Origin: Syntrophobacterales bacterium
Lineage (GTDB): Bacteria > Desulfobacterota > Desulfobaccia > Desulfobaccales > 0-14-0-80-60-11
Reading direction: 5' to 3'
Assembly: GCA_023229795.1 (NCBI GenBank)
Contig: JALNYP010000081.1
Span: 1-14,450, forward strand
DNA length: 14,450 bases
Shown here one piece after another: positions 7,637 through 14,322 of the stretch. The notes under the pieces are model-generated. The model made no database searches, was not told the DNA's origin, and saw only the letters and a list, made by a program, of their open reading frames with translations. The translations under genes and the position numbers were made by a program. Numbering within the stretch: the first letter of the stretch is position 1; each line of letters starts with the position of its first letter.

Positions 7637-7668
7637 AAAAAATTAGACTGAGAGAAGGGGACAGAGTT

Positions 7669-8607
7669 ATGACCGCACCGAAGCGCATCCTGGTCACCGG
7701 CGGAGCCGGCTTCATTGCCTCCCATGTGGCTGACCAACTGGTAGCCGCCGGCCACGACGTCGCCATAGTGGACAACCTGAGTACCGGAAAGCAGGAAAAT
7801 GTGCCGGCCGCGGCCCAATTCTATCCTTACGACATCAAGTCGCCGGAAACCGCTGAGCTCATCGGGCGCTGGCGGCCTCAGGTCGTCATCCACCATTCCG
7901 CCCAGATGAGCGTGCAGGTGTCGGTGAACGATCCCGTCATGGACGCCCGGGAAAACATCCTCGGCTCCTTGAACCTCTTTCAGGCCGCGGCCCAGGCGGG
8001 TGTGACCAAGATCATCTTCGCTTCCACCGGCGGCGCCATGTACGGGGATGAAGCCCCGCTCCCGGCCCGGGAGGCCGACCGGCCCCACCCCGAGGCGCCC
8101 TACGGCATTGCCAAAATGGCGGTGGAGCATTATCTGCACTTCTATCGCCGGCAGCACGGCATCATCCCCGTCTGCCTGCGCTACGCCAATGTCTTCGGCC
8201 CCCGCCAGAACGGCCAGGGTGAGGCCGGCGTGGTGGCCATCTTCATCGAAAAATTCCTGGCGGGTCAACAGCCCCGGATCAACGGTGACGGCCTGCAAAC
8301 CCGGGATTTCGTCTTTGTGGGCGATATCGTGGCCGCCAATCTCCTGGCCCTGGACTATCCTCAACCCGGGGTGTTCAACATCGGCACCGGTAAAGAGACG
8401 GATATCCTCACCATCTATCTCGAACTCCAGGCCCTCATGGCCTCTCCCCTGGGGCCGGTGCATGGCCCCGCCAAGCCGGGAGAACAGCGCCGCAGCGCCC
8501 TGGACAGCACCCTGGCCCGACGCGACCTGGGCTGGCAGCCCCGGGTCGGCCTGCGTGACGGCCTGGCCCAAACCGTCGCGGCCTTCCGGCAGGCCGGGGG
8601 CGCCTAA
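7669..8607 (+). CDS. NAD-dependent extended SDR, probable UDP-glucose 4-epimerase
   Basis: Probably interconverts UDP-glucose and UDP-galactose (or a related UDP-sugar) for surface polysaccharide. The 312 residues show the NAD-binding Rossmann motif TGGAGFIASH (10-19), with the third glycine replaced by A17, D35 at the end of strand 2 as in NAD-preferring enzymes, the catalytic S119/T120 in FASTGGAMYG, and Y145-x-x-x-K149. The segments LRYANVFGPRQ (170-180), GEAGVVAIF (184-192) and FNIGTG (236-241) match the Thermotoga-type GalE group as I remember it. Substrate cannot be settled from sequence; a UDP-glucuronate or UDP-GalNAc epimerase is possible. AAGGGG at 7655-7660 supports the ATG at 7669. 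It is probably a single-gene transcript, ended by the T-rich hairpin at 8606-8650. Confidence 0.85.
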   Translation: MTAPKRILVTGGAGFIASHVADQLVAAGHDVAIVDNLSTGKQENVPAAAQFYPYDIKSPETAELIGRWRPQVVIHHSAQMSVQVSVNDPVMDARENILGSLNLFQAAAQAGVTKIIFASTGGAMYGDEAPLPAREADRPHPEAPYGIAKMAVEHYLHFYRRQHGIIPVCLRYANVFGPRQNGQGEAGVVAIFIEKFLAGQQPRINGDGLQTRDFVFVGDIVAANLLALDYPQPGVFNIGTGKETDILTIYLELQALMASPLGPVHGPAKPGEQRRSALDSTLARRDLGWQPRVGLRDGLAQTVAAFRQAGGA

Positions 8608-8650
8608 AGGCTTCCCCCTCCTCCCCGTGAAGCCCAAGCTGCCTTTTTTT
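8606..8650 (+). terminator. Probable intrinsic terminator after the epimerase gene
   Basis: Two alternative stems share this region: GGCTTC/GAAGCC (8609-8614 with 8629-8634) and AAAGGC/GCCTTT (8606-8611 with 8641-8646). A run of seven T follows at 8644-8650. The first stem, or a pause plus the T-run, would end the epimerase transcript. The stop codon lies at the very start of the structure. Confidence 0.5.
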
Positions 8651-8804
8651 ACCCGGCGGAGTTAACATCTCGATTGAGATTATGGTCTAACCCAAAATGG
8701 TAAGGTCGCTGCAAAGCATTATCTTAAAACAGTCCTGCATCAAGGCCCGGTGCGACTCCTATATAGCTTTGGCTGAGCTTACTGCTCACTGGATGGTATA
8801 AGGC

Positions 8805-9752
8805 ATGGAAACAATGATCGAAGTTCGGGACCTGTCCAAGAGTTACGGTCCCCACCTGGCGGTCAGCCGCCTCGATTTCCAGGTGGCCGCCGGCGAGATC
8901 GTGGGCTTTTTGGGCCCCAACGGCGCCGGCAAGACCACCACCTTGAAAATCCTGGCGGGGTCGCTGGCGCCCTCCGCGGGCACCGCCCGGATCAACGGTC
9001 TCGATTGCGTCACCGACTCGCTGGCGGTGCGGCGCTCCCTGGGCTACGTCCCTGAGAACGTCGCCATCTACCCCGACCTCACCGTCGGTCAATTCCTGCG
9101 CTTCGCCGCCCGGGCCAAGGGCGTGGACGCCAAGGCGGAAAAAGGTGAAATCGAGCGGGTGCTGGCGGCCTGCGGCCTGGCCGAGGTCCGTAACAAACTG
9201 GTGGCAGCCCTGTCCAAGGGCTTCCGCCAGCGGCTGGGGCTGGCCCAGGCCCTGCTGAACCACCCGCCGCTGCTCATCCTGGATGAGCCCACCATCGGTT
9301 TGGACCCCTCCCAGATCGTCGAGATTCGCCAGGTGATCAAGAACCTGGAAACCGACCACACGGTCATGCTCAGCAGTCACATCCTCCCCGAGGTCAGCCA
9401 GTTGTGCCACCGGGTGATCATTATCAACCGGGGCCAGATTGTGGCCAGCGATACCCCGGAAAACCTCTCCCGGCAAATGGGTCGCGGCTCCCGGGTCCAT
9501 ATGACCGTGGGCGGCCCGGCGGATCAGGTCGCGCCCGCCTTGCAGGCCGTCTCCGGCGTCAGCCGGGTCATCGGCCAGGGCGACGGCCGCTACCTCGTGG
9601 AGGCCGACCACGGCCGCGAACTCAGGCCACAACTGGCCCAAACCGTGGTGGCCCGGGGTTGGGAACTCCTCGAGTTAAAGGCCCAGGAGTTCACCCTCGA
9701 AGAGGTCTTCCTCGATCTGGTCACCGAAGAACCAACGGAAGAAGAGTCATGA
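8805..9752 (+). CDS. ABC transporter ATP-binding protein, GldA/ABC-2 type
   Basis: ATPase that powers the ABC-2 permease encoded next. The 315 residues hold Walker A GPNGAGKTT (37-45), signature LSKGF (136-140), Walker B LLILDEP (156-162) and the switch histidine H192. The usual Q-loop glutamine is replaced by glutamate (YVPEN, E84), as I recall for GldA- and CcmA-like exporters. An extra C-terminal domain of about 90 residues follows the nucleotide-binding core, as in drug and polysaccharide ABC-2 ATPases. The start is uncertain: ATG at 8805 has only GGATGG at 8791-8796, while ATG at 8814 (MIEVRDLS) sits 10 bases after TAAGG and matches typical family starts. The stop overlaps the permease start as ATGA. 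The 197-base gap upstream holds a terminator and AT-rich sequence, including TATATA at 8760-8765, but no convincing promoter pair. Confidence 0.93.
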   Translation: METMIEVRDLSKSYGPHLAVSRLDFQVAAGEIVGFLGPNGAGKTTTLKILAGSLAPSAGTARINGLDCVTDSLAVRRSLGYVPENVAIYPDLTVGQFLRFAARAKGVDAKAEKGEIERVLAACGLAEVRNKLVAALSKGFRQRLGLAQALLNHPPLLILDEPTIGLDPSQIVEIRQVIKNLETDHTVMLSSHILPEVSQLCHRVIIINRGQIVASDTPENLSRQMGRGSRVHMTVGGPADQVAPALQAVSGVSRVIGQGDGRYLVEADHGRELRPQLAQTVVARGWELLELKAQEFTLEEVFLDLVTEEPTEEES

Positions 9753-10537
9753 ATCAGCTACAAGGTTGGCGGGCGGTGGTACGCAAAGAATTGACGGTCT
9801 ATTTCGCCACCCCCATCTTCTACATCACGGGGTTTTTCTTCCTGCTCCTGGCGGGATATTTCTTCTACACCAACGTCCTCTACTACAGCATCATCAGCTT
9901 CCAGGCAGCCCAGCAGGCTTCGAACCCCCAGGTGGCGGCCCAGCTCAATCCCGAGCAGATGATCTTCCGGCCGCTCTTCGGCGTCTTGGCCATTATCCTG
10001 CTGTTCATGGTGCCTTTCATCACCATGCGCCTGCTGGCCGAAGAAAAGCGGGCCGGTACCTCGGAGCTGCTCTTTACTTACCCTCTGACGGACTGGGCGG
10101 TAATCGCCGGCAAGTTCGGCGCCGCCTTGCTGATCTATCTTATCCTGCTGGCCTTTACCGCCAGCTACTCCCTGGTCTTGAGCCTGTTCACCCGCCTGGA
10201 TTGGGGGGCCGTGGGCCTCGGCTACCTGGGCCTGTTCCTCTTGGGGGCCGCCTGCCTCTCCCTGGGCCTGTTCGCCTCCAGCCTCACCGAAAACCAGATC
10301 GTGGCCGGAGTGGTGGCCTTTGCCCTGCTCCTTCTCTTCTGGATCATCGGCTGGGTCCAGGAACTGGGGGCCGGCCAACTGGGCAAGGTCCTGCAGTACC
10401 TGTCCCTTTTGGACCACTACGAGAACTTCGCCAAAGGGGTGCTTGACACCCGTGACTTGGTCTATTCTTTGAGTTTCATCTATTTCTTCCTCTTTCTCAC
10501 CAAGAGACAGTTGGAATCTCGGCGCTGGAGAGCTTAA
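9749..10537 (+). CDS. ABC-2 type permease, GldF-like
   Basis: Six-helix inner-membrane permease partner of the preceding ATPase. The true start is the ATG at 9749, overlapping the ATPase stop by four bases; an open frame extends upstream, but that part is the out-of-frame shadow of the ATPase gene. The 262 residues begin MNQLQGWRAVVRKELTVYF, a typical ABC-2 entry helix. The conserved segment RLLAEEKRAGTSELLFTYP follows the second helix and is characteristic of the GldF/NosY-type group. About six hydrophobic helices are seen, and the tail TKRQLESRRWRA is basic and cytoplasmic. The stop is two bases before the GldG-like gene, so the operon continues. The transported substrate is unknown. Confidence 0.92.
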   Translation: MNQLQGWRAVVRKELTVYFATPIFYITGFFFLLLAGYFFYTNVLYYSIISFQAAQQASNPQVAAQLNPEQMIFRPLFGVLAIILLFMVPFITMRLLAEEKRAGTSELLFTYPLTDWAVIAGKFGAALLIYLILLAFTASYSLVLSLFTRLDWGAVGLGYLGLFLLGAACLSLGLFASSLTENQIVAGVVAFALLLLFWIIGWVQELGAGQLGKVLQYLSLLDHYENFAKGVLDTRDLVYSLSFIYFFLFLTKRQLESRRWRA

Positions 10538-10539
10538 CC

Positions 10540-11919
10540 GTGAGTTGGGGAGATCACTTCCAAAAACGCAAAGTGGTTTATGGCGCCGGCTCGGCCCTGT
10601 CGGTGCTGTTGGTGCTGGGCATCCTGATCCTGGCGTCGCTGTTGGTCAACTGGCATCCCCTGCGCTGGGACCTGACCAAGGGGAAAACCCAGTCCCTGTC
10701 GCCGGTCACCAAGGCCCTCCTGAAACAGGTCGCCAAACCCCTCACCATGACGGTCTTTGTGCCCGAGGGAGCCGGTGAACGCCAGACCGCCAGAGAGATC
10801 GTGCAGCTCTATAAATTCCATAATCCCGAAGTCAGCTACCGTTTCGTGGACCCCGAGCGCGACCCCCTACAGGCCCAGCAGGCGGGCTATCGCTATGCCG
10901 GCAACGTGCTCCTGGATTACCAGGGACGGCGCCAGATGGCCGACCAGCCCGACGAGAATTCCATCACCAACGCCCTGCGCAAGGTCTTGAACGTCGAGCG
11001 CAAAAAGGTCTATTTCCTCACCGGCCACGGCGAGCGCGGCCTGGATGACACCAAAACCGGAGGCCTGTCGATCGCCAAAAAGGCCCTGGAAAACGAAGGC
11101 TACGAAGTCGCGCCCCTCAACCTGCTGACCCAGGGGACGATCCCCAAGGATGCCGCGGTCCTCATCGTGGCCTCCCCCAAAAAGCCGCTGCTCTCCACCG
11201 AGGCCCAGACCTTAAAGGCCTATCTCGAGCACGACGGCCGCCTGCTGGTCATGCTCGAAGCCTTTGAAGACGGCGGCCTCAAGGATTTCCTGGCGGGTTA
11301 CGGCGTGGACCTGGATAACGGCATTATCCTCGACGTCAACCAGGTGAGCCAGGCCCTGGGACTCAGCGCGGTCATGCCCATCGTCTCCCAATACGGCCCC
11401 TCCAAGATCACCCGGGATTTCCAGAACCTCGTCACCATCTATCCCATGGCCCGGCCGCTCTTTCTGAAAGAAGGCCGCCCCAACCTGACCCTGCTGCCCC
11501 TGGCCACCACCATGTCCACCAGCTATGAAAAGCTGGGCAAGGAGTGGGTCAAGGCCGAGAAGGCCGCGTTCGACGCTGCCACCGACAAAAAGGGCCCCTT
11601 TAACCTGGCTGTCCAGGTCGAAATCACCCTGCCGCCTGCCAAGCCCGCCCCGCCCGCCAAGGGCCAGGCCGCGAAGCCGCCCCAGCCCCCCGCCGCCGCC
11701 AAGACCTATATGGTGGTTTACGGCGACACGGATTTCGCCGTTAACGGCTTCTTCAATCTCTTCGGCAACGGCGACCTCTTTCTCAATACCACCAATTTCC
11801 TGGCCCAGGCTCAGGAGCAGATTACGGTGCGGGCCGCGGGCAAGGCCCAACTGCTGACCCTCAAGACCCCCAGATCTGGGCCCTGTTCCTCACCAGCCTC
11901 ATCTGGGCTCCCCTGGTGA
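10540..11919 (+). CDS. GldG-like ABC auxiliary protein, frameshifted near its 3' end
   Basis: Membrane-anchored extracytoplasmic subunit of the GldG/ABC-transport-auxiliary family. It has a TM helix at about 17-37, the DLTKGKTQSLSP segment (44-55), a periplasmic domain with FLTGHGER (159-166), and a proline/alanine-rich linker encoded at about 11626-11700. The GTG start at 10540 follows CTGGAG at 10525-10530. As read, the frame gives 459 residues, but the last 15 (from R445, rich in Ser, Pro and Gly) do not fit the family. The adjacent frame from 11871 encodes a hydrophobic helix and the tail RRRRARR, ending at a TGA (11967-11969) that overlaps the next ATG. Adding one C to the C5 run at 11867-11871 restores a 476-residue protein with the expected C-terminal helix. 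Without it, the protein would lose its second anchor. Confidence 0.9.
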   Translation: MSWGDHFQKRKVVYGAGSALSVLLVLGILILASLLVNWHPLRWDLTKGKTQSLSPVTKALLKQVAKPLTMTVFVPEGAGERQTAREIVQLYKFHNPEVSYRFVDPERDPLQAQQAGYRYAGNVLLDYQGRRQMADQPDENSITNALRKVLNVERKKVYFLTGHGERGLDDTKTGGLSIAKKALENEGYEVAPLNLLTQGTIPKDAAVLIVASPKKPLLSTEAQTLKAYLEHDGRLLVMLEAFEDGGLKDFLAGYGVDLDNGIILDVNQVSQALGLSAVMPIVSQYGPSKITRDFQNLVTIYPMARPLFLKEGRPNLTLLPLATTMSTSYEKLGKEWVKAEKAAFDAATDKKGPFNLAVQVEITLPPAKPAPPAKGQAAKPPQPPAAAKTYMVVYGDTDFAVNGFFNLFGNGDLFLNTTNFLAQAQEQITVRAAGKAQLLTLKTPRSGPCSSPASSGLPW

Positions 11920-11969
11920 TGCTGGTGGCCGGCGTCTGGGCCTACCGCAGGCGGAGGGCCCGGCGATGA
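11871..11969 (+). pseudogene. Displaced C-terminal segment of the GldG-like gene
   Basis: Read from CAG at 11871, this stretch encodes Q-I-W-A-L-F-L-T-S-L-I-W-A-P-L-V-M-L-V-A followed by GVWAY and RRRRARR, then TGA at 11967-11969. It is a good transmembrane helix with a positive-inside tail, as found at the end of GldG-family proteins. It is one base out of frame with the upstream 444 codons. Its stop forms an ATGA overlap with the next gene, the same coupling used at 9749, which argues that this is the original gene end. Confidence 0.8.
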
Positions 11970-13351
11970 CTCCCCGGCGCCTCCTCCCTTATCTGCTGAT
12001 TTTTCTGGTCCTGGCCGGGGTCTATGCCGGTCTCCGCTGGCGCCAGGAGCAGCAGGTCGCCCAACAGGAACAGGCCAAGAAGGTCTTCCAGGTCAAGGAA
12101 ACTGAGATCAGCGGCTTCAGCCTCAACCGGGGCGCCGCCGAGATCAGCCTGGCCAAACAGGATAAAGTCTGGAACCTCACCGCGCCCCTCCACACCAAGG
12201 CCGACCAGACCGTCGTGGATAACCTCCTGGTCACCCTGGCCCGCCTCCGGATGGAGCGGGACCTGGGCGCGCACCAGGACCTCAAGACCTTTGGTCTGGC
12301 TAAACCCGCCCTGGTGGTGAAATTCACCGCCCAGGGGCGGCCCCACCAACTGGCGGTCGGCGCCAAAGTTCCGGGCGATCAGGCTTACTACGCCCTCAGG
12401 GATCAGGACCCCCAGCTGTTTATGATCAGCGTCGGCAGCAAGGATTCCCTGGATCGCCCACTCCTGGCCCTCCGGGACAAGACCCTGCTGACCTTCATCC
12501 TGAGCGAAGCCAAAGGCCTCAGGATCAAGTCGGGAAACACCGCGGTGGATCTCGAAAAGACCGGGCCCCGGACCTGGCTCTGGGTGGGAAGACCCGACGT
12601 CAAGGTGCGCGGCGACCGGGTGGAGAAGCTCCTCCGGGAAATCCATCTGGCCCGGATCAGGGACTTCGTCCAGGGGTCGCCCCCCAATAACCAGACCCTG
12701 GGTCTGGCACCCGGGAAAAGGCTGGAAATCACCGTAAAGACCGCGGCTGGCAATCATATCCTTTTCTTGGGTGCTAAAAAAGACGATACGGTCTATGCCC
12801 GCCAGGGCGCGGACGGCCCCCTGATCCTGGTGGACGCCACCCTGCCCGAAACCATCAACAAAACCCTGAACTCCCTGGAAGACCGCCGTCTCTGGTCCGG
12901 GGCCATCCCCGAGGTGAGCCGGGTCGTCTGGGGTCCCCCCGGCCAGGTTTGGACCGCCAGGAAAGATAAGGACCTCTGGAAGATCACCGGCCCAAACCAG
13001 GCGGCTACCCAACTGCCCGCGGCGCGCCTCGAACTGGCCCTGTGGAATTTCCAGAAGCTGGAAGGCGCGCCCGTCAAGGCCCCGGGCGGCGCTCCAGGCG
13101 GGGCCCCGGCCTTTGTCCTGGACCTCTTTAACCAGAGCGACAAACCCGTCTTCCACCTGGAGGAGATCGGAGCCGTGGGTCAAAACACCCTCAAGGTCCT
13201 GACCCGCACCGGCGAGACCCCGGTGGTCGCCCTGATCCCCCAGACCGCGTTCCGCCAATGGCAGGAAGAGATGCACCGTCTAACCGTGTCCGCCGAGAAA
13301 CCCGGGCCGGCTGCGGGCAAAGGCCAGGCCGCCCCGGGCGCCAAACCCTAA
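11966..13351 (+). CDS. DUF4340-like membrane-anchored protein
   Basis: Function unknown; DUF4340 proteins commonly sit beside GldG-like ABC operons and are thought to be the extracytoplasmic partner. The 461 residues start with a single TM anchor (about 6-24) after a basic TPRR, and the rest is predicted outside the cytoplasm. Three related blocks can be aligned by eye: about 42-175 (SGFSLNRG...WNLTAPLHTKADQTVVDNLLVTLARL...FGL.KPALVV...YYALRDQDPQLFMIS), about 180-310 (LRIKSGNTAVDLEKTG...VEKLLREIHLARI...LGLAPGKRLEITV...VYARQGADGPLILVD) and about 315-435 (EVSRVVWGPPGQVW...LWKITGP...LALWNFQKLEG). The tail is Pro/Ala/Gly-rich. The ATG at 11966 overlaps the displaced GldG stop, implying translational coupling that the frameshift would break. 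Confidence 0.85.
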   Translation: MTPRRLLPYLLIFLVLAGVYAGLRWRQEQQVAQQEQAKKVFQVKETEISGFSLNRGAAEISLAKQDKVWNLTAPLHTKADQTVVDNLLVTLARLRMERDLGAHQDLKTFGLAKPALVVKFTAQGRPHQLAVGAKVPGDQAYYALRDQDPQLFMISVGSKDSLDRPLLALRDKTLLTFILSEAKGLRIKSGNTAVDLEKTGPRTWLWVGRPDVKVRGDRVEKLLREIHLARIRDFVQGSPPNNQTLGLAPGKRLEITVKTAAGNHILFLGAKKDDTVYARQGADGPLILVDATLPETINKTLNSLEDRRLWSGAIPEVSRVVWGPPGQVWTARKDKDLWKITGPNQAATQLPAARLELALWNFQKLEGAPVKAPGGAPGGAPAFVLDLFNQSDKPVFHLEEIGAVGQNTLKVLTRTGETPVVALIPQTAFRQWQEEMHRLTVSAEKPGPAAGKGQAAPGAKP

Positions 13352-13361
13352 GCCCGGTAGA

Positions 13362-13378
13362 GCGGGCGTCCCGCCCGC
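13362..13378. repeat. Short palindrome with GCGTC core, REP-like
   Basis: A 7-bp perfect stem (13362-13368 with 13372-13378) with the loop TCC stands in the 85-base gap between the DUF4340-like gene and surE. It is followed by a T-rich patch (GATTTTTAT, 13386-13394), so it could serve as the operon terminator as well as belong to the palindrome family at 4896 and 5794. Confidence 0.5.
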
Positions 13379-13436
13379 CTCCAATGATTTTTATGATGCA
13401 GCGCTACACCCCGGAAAGAACTAAGGAGACCACCCC

Positions 13437-14198
13437 GTGGCCATTTTGCTGACCAATGATGACGGCATCTACGCCCCGGGGCTGGAAGCCCTGTATCAGG
13501 AACTCCAACACCTGGGACCTGTGACCGTGGTGGCCCCCGAAAGCGAACAGAGCGCCGTGGGGCACGCCATCAGCTTGATTACTCCTTTGCGGGTCAAAGA
13601 AGTATCCTTCGATGGCCGCGCTGAAGGCTTTGCGGTGAGCGGCACTCCCGCGGACTGCGTCAAGATCGCCATCGCCGAGCTCCTCCCGGGTCCCCCCGAA
13701 CTGGTGGTTTCGGGCATCAATCTCGGCCCCAACGTCGGCATCAACGTGCTCTACTCCGGCACCGTGTCCGCGGCCACCGAGGCCTCCATCCTGGGAGTCC
13801 GGGGGGTGGCCTTCTCCCTGAACTCCTATGATCAAAACGCCGACTTCGCCGCCGCCGCCCGCCTGGCCCGGCAAGTCCTGGAGCGGGCCATGGGCTGGTC
13901 TAGCTGGACCAACGGCGTCTGCCTCAACGTCAACCTGCCGGCCCTGCCGCCGGAGGAGGTCCGGGGCCTCAAGCTCACCCGCCAGGACACCGGCCCCCTG
14001 GTCGAGCACTTCGAGCGCCGGGTGGACCCCCGCAAGCACGTCTATTACTGGCTGGCCGAAATCCACGAGCGCGGGGAATTGGACCCGGACACCGACTACG
14101 GCGCCCTGGCCCAAGGCTATATCTCCGTCACCCCCATCCACCACGACCTTACGGATTACCGCAGCCTGGGCGACCTCCAGGCCCTGTCCTGGGACTAA
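13437..14198 (+). CDS. surE: 5'/3'-nucleotidase SurE
   Basis: Cytoplasmic metal-dependent phosphatase that removes phosphate from nucleoside monophosphates and is linked to stationary-phase survival. The 253 residues are normal for the family. The metal site is intact: D8 and D9 in LLTNDDGI, S39 in APESEQSAVGH, and N95 in VSGINLGPNVG. The following YSGTVSAATEA (106-116) is also a family hallmark. The start is GTG at 13437 with AAGGAG at 13423-13428, eight bases upstream. In many proteobacteria surE is beside pcm, nlpD and rpoS; here neither flank carries those genes. It is separated from the ABC operon by a palindrome and probably has its own promoter, which I could not place with confidence. 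Confidence 0.97.
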   Translation: MAILLTNDDGIYAPGLEALYQELQHLGPVTVVAPESEQSAVGHAISLITPLRVKEVSFDGRAEGFAVSGTPADCVKIAIAELLPGPPELVVSGINLGPNVGINVLYSGTVSAATEASILGVRGVAFSLNSYDQNADFAAAARLARQVLERAMGWSSWTNGVCLNVNLPALPPEEVRGLKLTRQDTGPLVEHFERRVDPRKHVYYWLAEIHERGELDPDTDYGALAQGYISVTPIHHDLTDYRSLGDLQALSWD

Positions 14199-14251
14199 TA
14201 CCATGGTGGCACATCGCGGTCTTCAGGCCGCAACCAAACTAAAAAATTGCG

Positions 14252-14322
14252 GGCGTTTTCCTCTTGTTGTAAGTTTCAGGTTTACGAGGACCAAAAAACT
14301 TACCAGCAGAAAGGAAAACGCC
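14252..14322 (+). promoter_or_regulatory. Large hairpin covering the ribosome binding site of the last gene
   Basis: An 11-bp perfect outer stem (14252-14262 with 14312-14322) and a 7-bp perfect inner stem (14270-14276 with 14296-14302) are joined by a partly paired stretch and closed by a 19-base loop that can fold further. The 3' arm contains AAGGA (14311-14315), the ribosome binding site of the TTG at 14323, and ends exactly at the start codon. If folded in mRNA, it would hide the site. It may equally be the end structure of a mobile element. Confidence 0.6.

Noticed and set aside
9404..9748. Upstream extension of the permease reading frame
   Set aside because: The translation is proline- and arginine-rich and out of frame over the ABC ATPase; the family start MNQLQGW at 9749 with the ATGA overlap is clearly better.
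11942..13276. Minus-strand open frame (444 codons) over the DUF4340-like gene
   Set aside because: No ribosome binding site or domain signal; the plus-strand frame has a TM anchor and operon coupling.
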